The notes: a model not told the origin generated them from the letters alone. Positions 16,287 to 26,122 are shown, numbered from the stretch's first letter. The stretch is 51,912 nt of DNA from Fidelibacterota bacterium (GCA_016844955.1 JAERTH010000074.1:1-51912); one strand, 5' to 3'. Made by a program: numbers and translations.

Positions 16287-17306
16287 TTATAGCGAGAAGC
16301 GGACCGTGACCCGCTGGACATTTCCTAACAAGCCAAAAGGTGTGTAGGCATAGTCAGCAATCAGACCAAACTTGTTGATTCCAAGACCAAATGAAATGTC
16401 ATCTTCATAGTTATTTGCGACATAACCTGCACGAAAAGCGAAGGTGTCCAAAAGCTGATAGTCAAGTCCTACGATTACTTGCTCAGGGTGTGCTCGAAAA
16501 TGAGTCATTTCAGTGCTTACAACCAATTTATGCACCGAACTGGACTCACCTTTCAGCAATTCAAAAATATCCCCTGAAACTCCCATGGTGAAAGCCAGAG
16601 GTAATTGAAAGCTTTCCGTCACATACTGTACTTCCTTTGAGTAATTCCTCACTGACATCCCAAATGCGATACTGCGTACACCTGTATCAAAGTAAGTACC
16701 GAAGTCCGCGGCAGTTGTTTCCAGAGTGTTGCTTACCTCTCTGCTCACATTCAGGGTATCGTCAATTGTTGGAATCATTGAGTTTCCTAAATCCTGATTG
16801 GCATATTTCATATGACCACCAACTGAAAAATAGGAATTCAAGCGCTTGGCATAACCCAGTCCGATTGCCATAGCAGTGGGACTAAACTCACCAGTATCGG
16901 TATACCCTTTAGGGTCCAGGCGATTGACGATGGTACCATAAATTTTATCACCATAGTCCACATTTTGGAAGGTAATTCCTAATACCCCTAACCGCCCTCC
17001 TAGTGGATTAAATGCAACACTGAATGCATTGTGATTAATACCAGCAATAAACTGGTTCATACTGGCGCTGAACTCAATACTGCCATCTATATGTGCCATG
17101 GTGGCAGGGTTGAAAAACAATCCGCTAGATTTCATTTCACGAGATGTGGCTGCACCACCAAGGGCAGCTGCCTCGGCATCTGAACTAACACTGAGAAACT
17201 GAAAACCTGTCTGTGCCAGCTTGACTCTATCTTCAGCCAGAACTGAGGAAAGAGAGACAATCAGGCAGAGCGTCAGGGTGCAGAAGTTCTTAAAAGTATT
17301 TTTCAT
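16287..17306 (-). CDS. PorV/PorQ family outer-membrane beta-barrel protein
   Basis: After a signal peptide (CLIVSLSSVLA) the mature protein begins KLAQTGFQFLSVSSDAEAAA with LGGAATS, then LFFNPATMAHIDG. This is the hallmark of the PorV/PorQ (UPF0164) family, FadL-like 14-stranded barrels that deliver or attach cargo of the type IX secretion system. The length of 339 residues fits. The start at 17306 has AGGGAG six bases upstream. It lies between a secreted FN3 protein and a lipoprotein in a TonB-receptor operon, so it may serve this locus specifically and not as the general PorV. Confidence 0.88.
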   Translation of the reverse strand: MKNTFKNFCTLTLCLIVSLSSVLAEDRVKLAQTGFQFLSVSSDAEAAALGGAATSREMKSSGLFFNPATMAHIDGSIEFSASMNQFIAGINHNAFSVAFNPLGGRLGVLGITFQNVDYGDKIYGTIVNRLDPKGYTDTGEFSPTAMAIGLGYAKRLNSYFSVGGHMKYANQDLGNSMIPTIDDTLNVSREVSNTLETTAADFGTYFDTGVRSIAFGMSVRNYSKEVQYVTESFQLPLAFTMGVSGDIFELLKGESSSVHKLVVSTEMTHFRAHPEQVIVGLDYQLLDTFAFRAGYVANNYEDDISFGLGINKFGLIADYAYTPFGLLGNVQRVTVRFSL

Positions 17307-17320
17307 GATTCGCTCCCTAC

Positions 17321-19471
17321 TCATCGAATTATTGTAAATTTGCGATAAGTTGATTCACCCTTACTGAACAACAGTTCCTGGGTGTCAGGATCTCTGTAGT
17401 CTTCAGTCACTTCGAAAACGGCAATATAGACACCGCTAACTACCAGTTGTCTGGCAGATGTAATGGAGTGCCAGTATTCATCACCGGTTCCATTTGTGTG
17501 CGAAATCTTCTCGATGAGATCTCCACGCTCCGTATAAATCATGATGTTGCAGAGAGGTGGGATATCAAAAAAGGTGATCCTGTCTACCAAGTTGTTTTCT
17601 TCTCCAAATTGGAGCGCTCGTGACCTGATATCAAATGGGTTAGGGACCACACGTATATCTTCCAGATTCTCACCTGCTGGTCGCTTCAGGTTTGCTGCCA
17701 CACTGGTCATAGTGAAATGCTTACTGCTTTCCATGGGCAGGCCAGGATAGAGATCATTCGCAGACCCATCATTTTTGGCTACGATATAATAGTAGTAGTC
17801 AAATCCACGAGCTGGCGTCTCATCGCTATATGTATAAGCAACATTTGCAGCATCACATTCCCAGATTTTGGTGTAAATCGTATCTGCGCGATTCATGGCT
17901 CTATAAATAGCAAAGCCATCAAAACCGGGGGCAGTTGCCGATTCATTGGACCACTCAAGAATGATTCGATCGCCTCCAGAATTTACGGTAAAAGTGGTTG
18001 GTGGAGGAGGTGGCTGGGGAATGACATAGTCATTTTCGAAGCATAATTTCGCCATACGGAAGGTTTGAAAAAGTGAATCGACCCCGGATTGAACCCAGGC
18101 ATTTTTATAGGTGTTCGCGTCTGAAGTAGTACTGCCATCCGGTAGCTCATAGGAGCCGGATTCATCATTCCAGTTTGCAGTCACTTCAAGATTTTTTTCG
18201 CGGGATATTCCTGCGATAGCCTCCGCGAGGACGATTCTGATACTATCACCAGGATTAAGCGTATAGGGTCCAAATCCCTGTCCCTGCGCATATCCACCTG
18301 CATCAATTCCCCAGACATCAGCAAATCCATTATCAACTTGTTCTGCATGGGTTAACTCAGGATGACCGGCGGTCATAAACTCATATTTGCGAGTCATAAG
18401 ATCAGCACTATACTGATTCACACCCTGGGCATCTCGATCTGAGCCCAGATACATGGTGGTGGTGGGTTGATTTGTATCGTTCGTCTGATCACCTGGGGCT
18501 GTATCTGCATGCAATGTGACGATACCGACGTACTGGGTACCTGCCATGACAGCTCCGCCAGTGTGGTTCGGTGCGCCAATATCAGCGGCATATCCAGGGC
18601 TGGGAGAAACCGGACCATACCAGGAATATTGGGCACGAATGGGATCACCATTTGTGGGGTCTTCCCATACGGTATGGTTTACAGTGTTGCGCCCCCAACT
18701 GGCAGAAGCAGATGTCACCCAACCATTTCTAAAGGCTTCAAAGGCAAAACCATATCTGTATTGAAAATGAAACATTACATCATTAAGGGTTTGGGTGTTT
18801 AATGTGCCATCAGAATCAATAACACCTGTATTCTTGAACACATACTCATAAATCATATAGTTGTCATGGTTCTCCTGTGAGAATCCAAGAATTTTCCGCT
18901 TCACATCAACACCCATGGATGTATGCAAATTGTTCTCAATTATACGATCCGGGGCTTGATCAGCATCCACATCATCCAGAATATCCTGAATAAAATTATT
19001 GGATCCTGTGAGGCCATCCACTACAACCAGAGGAGAGGGAAATTTCCCTGTGAGCGAAAACTCATAGGGCATCAATTCAGTTTCCATATATGCCGTACGG
19101 GTTCCAGCAGACACAACCTTATGAGCATAGGTTTCTCCTGAAACTGCATCGGCATAATTTGTGGCTCCAATACGTAGAGATTTTGCAACGGAGTGATCCT
19201 GAAAGGTGAATTGTGCAGGATATCTCAAACCATCATTCTGGGTCTCTGAAACCGCACTGGTAAAGCGGCAGAATTCAATCTCTGCCCCGGCGTTGGAATA
19301 AAAACTTCTCAGATCTCCAACGCGAATCCATTTGAATTCCTGGGGTCCAAACACCTGACTGAAACCCTGCGTCATAAATGACAGGCAAAGCCCGATGATC
19401 AAAAACTTGAGCATGGGATTACGACTATTTTTCATATTCACAAAACTATTTCTTTCTGTATAATACTTCAT
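17321..19471 (-). CDS. Secreted protein with fibronectin type III domain, substrate-binding candidate
   Basis: The 716-residue protein has a signal peptide preceded by an extended N-region (FLIIGLCLSFMTQGFSQ). A large unassigned domain (about 40-490) shows no motif I can name. After a proline run (PQPPPPPTTF) comes a fibronectin type III-like domain (VNSGGDRIILEWSNESATAP ... FDGFAIYRA...YYYIVAKND). The C-terminus (EDIRVVPNPFDIRS...SGVYIAVFEV) resembles FlgD-like/T9SS-associated Ig domains. AGGAGGTCGGATC precedes the ATG. It starts 12 bases after the TonB receptor gene, the SusD position, but it has no SusD-like TPR features. Confidence 0.65.
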   Translation of the reverse strand: MKYYTERNSFVNMKNSRNPMLKFLIIGLCLSFMTQGFSQVFGPQEFKWIRVGDLRSFYSNAGAEIEFCRFTSAVSETQNDGLRYPAQFTFQDHSVAKSLRIGATNYADAVSGETYAHKVVSAGTRTAYMETELMPYEFSLTGKFPSPLVVVDGLTGSNNFIQDILDDVDADQAPDRIIENNLHTSMGVDVKRKILGFSQENHDNYMIYEYVFKNTGVIDSDGTLNTQTLNDVMFHFQYRYGFAFEAFRNGWVTSASASWGRNTVNHTVWEDPTNGDPIRAQYSWYGPVSPSPGYAADIGAPNHTGGAVMAGTQYVGIVTLHADTAPGDQTNDTNQPTTTMYLGSDRDAQGVNQYSADLMTRKYEFMTAGHPELTHAEQVDNGFADVWGIDAGGYAQGQGFGPYTLNPGDSIRIVLAEAIAGISREKNLEVTANWNDESGSYELPDGSTTSDANTYKNAWVQSGVDSLFQTFRMAKLCFENDYVIPQPPPPPTTFTVNSGGDRIILEWSNESATAPGFDGFAIYRAMNRADTIYTKIWECDAANVAYTYSDETPARGFDYYYYIVAKNDGSANDLYPGLPMESSKHFTMTSVAANLKRPAGENLEDIRVVPNPFDIRSRALQFGEENNLVDRITFFDIPPLCNIMIYTERGDLIEKISHTNGTGDEYWHSITSARQLVVSGVYIAVFEVTEDYRDPDTQELLFSKGESTYRKFTIIR

Positions 19472-19482
19472 GATCCGACCTC

Positions 19483-22400
19483 CTAGAGACCTAGATCGAA
19501 GCTGATATCAACGCCGAAAAAGATCTGTCTTGGATTAAGAAAATTGAAGGATGTTTGATTGGGCATATCTATGTAGGCCTTTTCCTCCAAAACTTCTTCC
19601 AGATACTGAGAATCAGTATAATTCCACAGTCCGGTTTCAGCATTGTAGCTCCAGTAATCTTCTGTGGTTCTATCCCAGTAAATCACATCTGGGTTTGGAT
19701 TCTCGAAATTGCTTAAACTACCGACTGTTTCAATGGGCTGAAAATCAACATCATCATCTCTGTAGTCCCCTGGACGATCATTGCCAACGATGTTATCATA
19801 GTTTGCAGGATCTTCAGGAAGGTGCAGTGAATTCATATAGTGAACCAAGTCTAAGGCATCGTAGAAACTTGCTCCTGAGAGATGTTTGGTATTTAACAGA
19901 TTGTCTACTTCTACAAAAAACTGGATCCTTTTCTCTCGTAAGGGAAATGTCTTATTCAGCTTCAAATCCACATTCAGTTCATCTAGAACCTGTAGGTTTA
20001 ACCCAGCATCATTATCATTGCGGGGGGTATAGTTGCGCCATTCACCGGCTTCCCAGTTGGTTACCACATTCACGTTCCAACCACCCAAGGGTCGCAACCC
20101 CATTAGTTTGGGACCAAATTTGTTGGGGGCATGCAGGCTGAATCCTGCACGTCCAAATGGTTCCGGCACAGGTTTACGCTGATAAATGTGTTGATTTATA
20201 TTGTTGTACTCCATCTGTTCCTGAGGGTTCTCAAAGATTTGCTGAAAGCCGAAATTTCCTTCAGTTGTGACCTGAAAGGTATAATTTACGAAAGCACTCC
20301 AATATTTCCTTTTAGGTACTCTGAGCGAAACCTCAAGACCACGAATATCTTCATAGTTGTTGCTATTAGCTCTCTCATAAGCAACCGTACCTGAAGCATT
20401 TAGATAGCGTGTCCAATCTTGTTGATTGGTAATATCATGATAGAAGGCAGCCGCCTGTAGCAGTACAGTATTAAACAAGACCTGATCATAACCCAGTTCA
20501 TATGAAATAGTCTGTTCTGGAGGTAACTCAGGATTACCAATGCTAGCCACACCGTTGTCAGCTTTGCGGCCGACCCGCAACATTTCATCGTAGGTGGCTT
20601 GCTGTTTGAAATGGCCATAATTAAAGAAAAGTTTTGAATTCGTGGTTATAGGATGAGATAAACTCATACGTGGGCTAAGCGAGAAATGCGGTTTTGACTG
20701 TACCAGATTATAATCTTCATCCGGATCATATTTTGAGGTGAAGTAGTAGGGGTCAAAGACATCTACATTGGCCCATTTAATGTTTGAATCATAGTAATCA
20801 AGCCGTAAACCAGCATCCAGAATGAATCCAACTGCCTCTAGTTTGTCTTGGATATAGAGAGCAGCTTGAATTGGTTTCTCGTGGGTATCATTCCAATTAA
20901 TATCACCAAAATAGGGTTTCATATGACCATACTTGCGATGCATGTCATACAGTACCAGTTCGCCACCGGCTTTAAGTAAATTCTTTTTGTTTACTTGCGT
21001 TGTATAGCTGGCTTTGATTGTTGTGAAGGAGCTTTCACTGGAGTCACGTGGTGTTGCTGAGTGGCCACCGAATAAATCGCCAGCAATCCCTGATTCGGGC
21101 AAAGGACTATACCCAAACGGTGCCTCATTTGCTCCATAGCCGGGAACGATCTCTACAATATCGGTTTCATCGCGATCAGCCACCGGTCCAGTGAGATAAG
21201 ATTGTTTGACATATTCAATGCTCACATCATAGAAGGATGTGGCGCTAAGGGTGTGAACCAGATTCGCAGACCAGGCACTATGTTGTTCTTGGGCATCACT
21301 ATACCAGGAGTTAGAGAATATTCGAGAAGAACGATACTCATATGTTGCTTTGGCAATCTGATCGGGAGTCCGCATGAAGTCTGTAACATCCCAAAAATCC
21401 TTCGCGCCGATTCCAAAAATATCATCATTGTGGTTGTGATCCGATTCGTTAATGGCAACATTGTAACTCTTACCGGAAAAACTGGTGAAATCAAGTTTTA
21501 TTGATGGACTGATTTCTGAGGTGAGTTTCACCATGAAATCATAATCCAGGTAATCATCTCTGGTCAGCGGTACCAGCAACATTTCTCGTTGTGTCCGATA
21601 GGCACTAAAAAACCTGAGGTTACCCAATTTCTTGCCGATTACTGGCACTGGACCGCCAAAACCGATATCGACTGTATAATCACCCTTATCAACTACCGGC
21701 TGTGCGCGTCGTTCCCAGATAAATTTTCTTTGAGCTGCCTTTGGAGTAAGGTCATTATCAGGATCACTGTCTTCCAGCAATCGTTGTGAAACAGCATTCC
21801 AACCGTCGAAATCTGCATATTGGCGACGTGTATATTCGTCCCATGCACCATTTCCCGTCCCCTCCCAGGCTACATCATCATCCAGATAGGGACGCATCCA
21901 AAGAGAGTTTTTATCAAACGGAGAGATTCCAAAATATTTTGGAGCAGCAGGACTGTAGCGATAGGTCACAGATCCTTCATAATGATCTCTGGGGCCATCT
22001 TTTGTAACAATGTTGACAATACCTGCCCTTACCTGGCCGTATTCAGCACTAAAGCCACCTCGTTCTACTGAAATTTCAGAAACAGCACTGAGTGGCAATC
22101 CTGTAATCGGCTTGTTGTTGCGGGGATCGCGAAGCGTCATATTGTCTACGAGAAATAAGGATTCAGATGCACTTCCGCCTCGAATGACAAAGCCTTCTTC
22201 AACACCAGCTTGCAGGCCGGCTGCTTCTGAAATAGAGGTAACTGGGAGTGAGTTAATTTCATCACCACTCATGGACACCACACTGGTGGCCACATCATCT
22301 TCAACCAATGCTCTTTGGGCCACAATTGTTACTTCCTGACCCTCCATCACCTGGGGTTGAAGCGAACAGGTAATGTTTGTTGTCTGATCGATCAGAATGC

Positions 22401-22680
22401 GAACGTTTTGGATGGTTAGTTTAGCATAACCTAAATAAATGGCATTGATATTATAGGTACCTGGAGGAATGTTAATAATTATGAAATAGCCATCCGCATC
22501 GGCAGCACCACCAAGTGTTGTACCTTCAATGACCACATTGGAAAAAGGCAAGGCTTCCCCTGTCTCGCTATTTATAACCCTACCTGTAAGTTTGCCTGTT
22601 GTGCCAGCAAAAGCCATCTGGGCCAGTATCAAAGTCAGCACTAAGATGATCTGCAGGCTGCGATTTGATTCATGTTTCAT
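19483..22680 (-). CDS. TonB-dependent outer-membrane receptor with CarboxypepD-regulatory-like domain
   Basis: The order of domains is: signal peptide (1-25); carboxypeptidase-regulatory-like domain (GKLTGRVINSETGEALPFSN...PPGTYNINAIYLGY, about 28-110); TonB plug (VEDDVATSVVSMSGDEINSL...GFVIRGGSASESLFLVDNM, ERGGFSAEYGQVRAGIVNIV); and a 22-strand barrel ending GVDISFDLGL. The length of 1065 residues is typical of SusC-like receptors. GAGGAGGG stands before the ATG. With the following FN3, PorV-like and TIG lipoprotein genes it forms a four-gene operon. The substrate is probably an oligomer such as a glycan, judging by the CBM9 protein and LacI regulator upstream. Confidence 0.93.
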   Translation of the reverse strand: MKHESNRSLQIILVLTLILAQMAFAGTTGKLTGRVINSETGEALPFSNVVIEGTTLGGAADADGYFIIINIPPGTYNINAIYLGYAKLTIQNVRILIDQTTNITCSLQPQVMEGQEVTIVAQRALVEDDVATSVVSMSGDEINSLPVTSISEAAGLQAGVEEGFVIRGGSASESLFLVDNMTLRDPRNNKPITGLPLSAVSEISVERGGFSAEYGQVRAGIVNIVTKDGPRDHYEGSVTYRYSPAAPKYFGISPFDKNSLWMRPYLDDDVAWEGTGNGAWDEYTRRQYADFDGWNAVSQRLLEDSDPDNDLTPKAAQRKFIWERRAQPVVDKGDYTVDIGFGGPVPVIGKKLGNLRFFSAYRTQREMLLVPLTRDDYLDYDFMVKLTSEISPSIKLDFTSFSGKSYNVAINESDHNHNDDIFGIGAKDFWDVTDFMRTPDQIAKATYEYRSSRIFSNSWYSDAQEQHSAWSANLVHTLSATSFYDVSIEYVKQSYLTGPVADRDETDIVEIVPGYGANEAPFGYSPLPESGIAGDLFGGHSATPRDSSESSFTTIKASYTTQVNKKNLLKAGGELVLYDMHRKYGHMKPYFGDINWNDTHEKPIQAALYIQDKLEAVGFILDAGLRLDYYDSNIKWANVDVFDPYYFTSKYDPDEDYNLVQSKPHFSLSPRMSLSHPITTNSKLFFNYGHFKQQATYDEMLRVGRKADNGVASIGNPELPPEQTISYELGYDQVLFNTVLLQAAAFYHDITNQQDWTRYLNASGTVAYERANSNNYEDIRGLEVSLRVPKRKYWSAFVNYTFQVTTEGNFGFQQIFENPQEQMEYNNINQHIYQRKPVPEPFGRAGFSLHAPNKFGPKLMGLRPLGGWNVNVVTNWEAGEWRNYTPRNDNDAGLNLQVLDELNVDLKLNKTFPLREKRIQFFVEVDNLLNTKHLSGASFYDALDLVHYMNSLHLPEDPANYDNIVGNDRPGDYRDDDVDFQPIETVGSLSNFENPNPDVIYWDRTTEDYWSYNAETGLWNYTDSQYLEEVLEEKAYIDMPNQTSFNFLNPRQIFFGVDISFDLGL

Positions 22681-22770
22681 TTATCAACCCTCCTCAAGAT
22701 TGTTTGGGCAGAAAAATTTTATCTCAACTGGGATTAAAATTCTAAATCTCTTTTTACTTGTTGTCATACA

Positions 22771-22801
22771 CGTGCCCGCAACCCGATGGATTGCAGGCAC
22801 G
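22771..22801 (-). terminator. Hairpin between the CBM9 gene and the TonB receptor gene
   Basis: CGTGCC-GCA and TGC-GGCACG arms form a stem with one mismatch and a 10-base loop, just after the stop codon of the CBM9-like gene. No T run follows, so termination may be partial and RNA stabilisation is an alternative. Confidence 0.4.
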
Positions 22802-22824
22802 ATTCATGCGTTAGCGAAGGAGGT

Positions 22825-24483
22825 TTACTTCAGCAATAGCATCTTTTTGGTTGTCATGGATGTACCGGATTCGAGACGGTAGATGTACATTCCACTTACC
22901 AGATCACTTCCGTCAAAACTGACAACATGTTTCCCAGCAGACTGGCTACCACTAAACAGTGTAGCGACTTCCTGGCCAACAATATTGTATACAGTCACTC
23001 GGATATCTCCGGCGTTTTCCAGAGTATATTCGATAGTTGTGCTGGGGTTAAACGGATTTGGATAGTTCTGTGATAATGAGAAATCACGGGCAATCACAAT
23101 ACCTGGCTCTTCATCGATGGCATTGGTACCAATAAGCTTGGCTGTACCAAATGAACTTGGATCGTTCCAGCCAAAGTTACTTTCTGACCACCATTTCATA
23201 CCGGTTGCAGTAGTATCGCCGTCAACAGCATCTTTGTCAGAAACCTGAATTTCCCATCCAAAGAGATGTCCTGCACTCAGATCAAAGTCAATCAGGTTGG
23301 TGAGTGTATCAGCTGGAATCATGAGCTCAAAATCGTAACCCATATCAGTATCCACAAATACGAAATCACCTGGGCCTGCAAAGGCGCTCATTGTATCCAG
23401 AGGTACCCGGTCGCGAACCCAGCGCCATTGTACATCATTGGCATCATAACCAGTGGCCTGATCATTTTTGGAATTGTCTGAATCGAAAAAGATTTCGATG
23501 TTGTCCATATCCCAGGGGTTGCCACCTTCTGGCATATACTTATTGTCATCTGTGACAGAGACAAAAACATAGAAACCATCTGCATCCCACATGGTGCGAA
23601 ATGCGATCTGTGAATCATACCAGTCTACAGCTTCGGTATAATCAGTGCCTGTTGTGTGGACATTGTGTGAAATCTCTGGATATTCTTCCCAGATTTCATC
23701 CATCTCACCATCAATCTCTGGAGCTTCTTCTGTATATCGGACATCGAGCACTTCACTAACTTCACGACCAGTGAGTACAGCAGTTCCAAAGGTACTTGGA
23801 TCATTCCAACCAAAGTTACTGGTTGTCCACCACTTTAAACCAGTGGCATTTGTATCGGTTGCGCTGGTATCTTTATCAGAAACCTGGACTTCCCAACCAA
23901 ACTCATGACCTTCTTCTAGCTCAAACCCAATAATGGATTCTAATGAATCAACTGGAATGGCCAATTCAAAAGAGTAACCGGAATCGGTATCCACGTATGT
24001 AAAATCACCAGGACCTGCAAAACCACTTAAGGTATCAACAGGAACCTGATCACGGACATAACGCCATTGTACATCATTGGCGTCGTACCCAGTGGCCTGA
24101 TCGTTCTTGGAATTATCGGAATCAAAAAAGATCTCGATATTATCCTGATCCCATGGATTTCCTGCAGCAGGAATGAATTTTACATCGTCGAGTACATTGA
24201 CATACATGTAAAAGTTCTCATCATCCCACATCACACGGTATGTAGCCCAACCATCCTGCCAATTCTCTGGCAGATAATCGTCGGCCTCATCTGTGACTTT
24301 TAAACATTGTGTGGCAGTAACATTGTACCAGATCTCGTCGAGTTCACCGTCGATTTCTGGACCTTCCTCAACCATTGGAACTTGCAAGCGACCATCATAG
24401 ACCGTTGCGTATGCATTGCTAACTGGAAGGACCAGGATAGCAATACTCATTACCGGAATGAGGACTCGTAACAATGCCTTCAT
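22825..24483 (-). CDS. Secreted protein with two CBM9/DOMON-like sugar-binding modules and T9SS-type sorting domain
   Basis: The signal peptide (VMSIAILVLPVSNAYA) is followed by two homologous modules. Each starts EIDGELDEIW or EIDGEMDEIW and contains MWD(D/A)..FY.(Y/F)V.V.DD, NIEIFFDSDNSKNDQATGYD, a GPGDF segment and GWEVQVSDKD or GWEIQVSDKD; these are hallmarks of CBM9 family sugar-binding domains. The C-terminus (FSLSQNYPNPFNPSTTIEYT ... KKMLLLK) is a T9SS type A sorting signal, so the protein is exported and probably cell-surface attached. The start at 24483 has AAGGGAG upstream; a longer frame to 24564 lacks one. No catalytic domain is present. Confidence 0.85.
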   Translation of the reverse strand: MKALLRVLIPVMSIAILVLPVSNAYATVYDGRLQVPMVEEGPEIDGELDEIWYNVTATQCLKVTDEADDYLPENWQDGWATYRVMWDDENFYMYVNVLDDVKFIPAAGNPWDQDNIEIFFDSDNSKNDQATGYDANDVQWRYVRDQVPVDTLSGFAGPGDFTYVDTDSGYSFELAIPVDSLESIIGFELEEGHEFGWEVQVSDKDTSATDTNATGLKWWTTSNFGWNDPSTFGTAVLTGREVSEVLDVRYTEEAPEIDGEMDEIWEEYPEISHNVHTTGTDYTEAVDWYDSQIAFRTMWDADGFYVFVSVTDDNKYMPEGGNPWDMDNIEIFFDSDNSKNDQATGYDANDVQWRWVRDRVPLDTMSAFAGPGDFVFVDTDMGYDFELMIPADTLTNLIDFDLSAGHLFGWEIQVSDKDAVDGDTTATGMKWWSESNFGWNDPSSFGTAKLIGTNAIDEEPGIVIARDFSLSQNYPNPFNPSTTIEYTLENAGDIRVTVYNIVGQEVATLFSGSQSAGKHVVSFDGSDLVSGMYIYRLESGTSMTTKKMLLLK

Positions 24484-24589
24484 AACTTTCTCCCTTCGTT
24501 GTTTGTTGACTTCTCTAAAGCATGACCACTGACTTTTTCCCGAAGGACCCACCGTCAGCAGCATGCTGGTTTATAAAAATTTCAGGGAC

Positions 24590-25621
24590 TCATCCTGATG
24601 TTGTCCCCAGTGAAGATTCTCTTACGATCAATTTTGTTTCAAGCGTCACCGACTCAAGCGCCGAGTGCCCATTTTGTCTGCCTGATATCTGATTGAGTAA
24701 TAAGCGTGCAGCTGTTTCTCCCATGAGGGGTGCAGATTGAGCAACAGTAGTGAGGGATGGGTCGACCAGGGATGTTTCCGGACTATTACTGAAACCAACC
24801 AGGGCTATGTCACCAGGCACTTTGAGTTTTGTCTCACGCATGCGCCTAAAGGCTCCCAGGGTGACAGGGTCTGTTATACCGAAAATGGCATCAACATCTC
24901 CACTTGATTGCTGCATAAGGTTATTGAAACCGACGATACCGTCTTCCTCATTCAGGCCGCAATGAACGACACGGGATTCCTCCATCTTTAGACCGTGTTT
25001 TTTCAAGGCATCCTTGTAGCCTCTGAATCGATTTTGAGAAATCAGTAGATTTTCTGGACCACCCAGGTGGGCAATCCTGCTGTATCCCTGACTAATCAAG
25101 TGTTCTACGGCCTGGAATGCCCCATTGTAATCATCAAAAACTACCTGTGAGGCTTCAATCCCAACGCCGACACGATCAAAAAACACGATTGGGATTCCAC
25201 GCTTCTGCAGAAGTTTGAAGTGATCCATGTTCTGGGATGACTTTGAAACTGAGATTAAAACGCCGGCCAAACGTTGGGAGATGAGTGTGCGAGTATTTAT
25301 AACTTCCTGCTCCCATTCTTCATCTGATTGACATACCATAACTGTATAGCCAGCTTTGCTCATCACATCTGTGATACCACTCATGATAGCGGCAAAGAAA
25401 GAGTGTTTTACCTGTGGGACCATGACGCCGACTGTGGTTGAAACGCGACGTTTCAAACTCTGGGCAATAATATCAGGATGGTATTCCATCTCTTTGGCCA
25501 TTGAGATAACTCGTGACTTGGTCTCTTTGTTTACATCTGGATGATCACGAAGTGCACGGGAAACCGTAGAATGAGAGATATTCAGTTTGGTAGCGATATC
25601 CTTTATGGTGATATGCGACAT
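24590..25621 (-). CDS. LacI/GalR family transcriptional regulator
   Basis: The HTH (ITIKDIATKLNISHSTVSRA, LRDHPDVNKETKSRV) with the hinge (MEYHPDIIAQSLKRR) is canonical LacI. The periplasmic-binding-protein-like effector domain follows (VGVMVPQVKHSFFAAIMSGI, VFFDRVG, AVEHLISQGYSRIAHLGG, DAIFGITD, LVGFSN, SLTTVAQ). The effector is probably a sugar. The start at 25621 gives MSHITIKD; the upstream extension is not LacI-like. It lies directly upstream of the CBM9 and TonB receptor genes on the same strand and is likely their local regulator. A fourfold 12-bp tandem repeat 60 bases upstream may be its operator. Confidence 0.93.
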   Translation of the reverse strand: MSHITIKDIATKLNISHSTVSRALRDHPDVNKETKSRVISMAKEMEYHPDIIAQSLKRRVSTTVGVMVPQVKHSFFAAIMSGITDVMSKAGYTVMVCQSDEEWEQEVINTRTLISQRLAGVLISVSKSSQNMDHFKLLQKRGIPIVFFDRVGVGIEASQVVFDDYNGAFQAVEHLISQGYSRIAHLGGPENLLISQNRFRGYKDALKKHGLKMEESRVVHCGLNEEDGIVGFNNLMQQSSGDVDAIFGITDPVTLGAFRRMRETKLKVPGDIALVGFSNSPETSLVDPSLTTVAQSAPLMGETAARLLLNQISGRQNGHSALESVTLETKLIVRESSLGTTSG

Positions 25622-25681
25622 AGTCTTTCTAGTACTTCCCGTCATGCAAATTTCAGTTTGGTTTTGGCCCGTGCAACACAC

Positions 25682-25729
25682 CGGTTACGTTGTCGGTCAC
25701 GTTTTCGGTTACGTTGTCGGTCACGTGTG
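25682..25729. repeat. Four tandem 12-bp repeats upstream of the lacI-type gene
   Basis: The units are CGGTTACGTTGT, CGGTCACGTTTT, CGGTTACGTTGT and CGGTCACGTGTG, in exact 12-base phase. Units 1 and 3 are identical, and units 2 and 4 differ at two positions. The array ends 61 bases before the chosen start of the regulator, so it lies in its promoter region. It is too short and lacks the spacers of a CRISPR. An operator array is the simplest reading. Confidence 0.7.
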
Positions 25730-26122
25730 CAGAAGATAAACAAGACACATGCCCGTAGGCAAGTACAATCGCTTTATTTAGTTAATATTTATTTTGATAC
25801 TAACGTACCACGTACTGAAACACCTCACAGAGTGCCTGGAATTCCTTTGCCAGCAAGGGTTTCAAGACATGCATAGATTCATCGCCAAAAAGACCTGATA
25901 GTATTTGAGGCGAGATTTTTCAGAGAACTTGATTGAGATTTTAATAAATGTGGGGCTGGTTTCTTGTTCGCTTTGGACTTAATATCAATTGGAAATTATC
26001 TTGGTCATGAACCAAGGGCAAAAAGCCAGGCACATAAACCAATAGCTCACAGCCAAATAGAAGGCAAATTGATTTTTCCTGAAATGTATCCAAATGGCAA
26101 AAACGAGTAACAGGATTCCTGC
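25730..26122. other. Intergenic region, nothing recognised
   Basis: This stretch between the divergent lacI-type gene and the SGNH/TPR gene includes an AT-rich part near 25770-25800 that may hold promoters. Short open frames here start without ribosome sites and do not resemble known proteins. The only clear signal is AGGA seven bases before the ATG at 26123. Confidence 0.4.

Noticed and set aside
19551..20141. Plus-strand frame of 196 codons inside the TonB receptor gene
   Set aside because: It lies fully antisense to a well-supported gene, is rich in Cys, His and Ser as antisense frames of this codon usage are, and has no ribosome site.
25682..25729. Short CRISPR-like array
   Set aside because: Units of 12 bases follow each other without unique spacers, and no cas genes are in the window.
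25541..25876. Plus-strand frame of 111 codons across the lacI-type promoter
   Set aside because: Half of it is antisense to the regulator and the rest translates the 12-bp repeat as RLRCRS units; no start signal.
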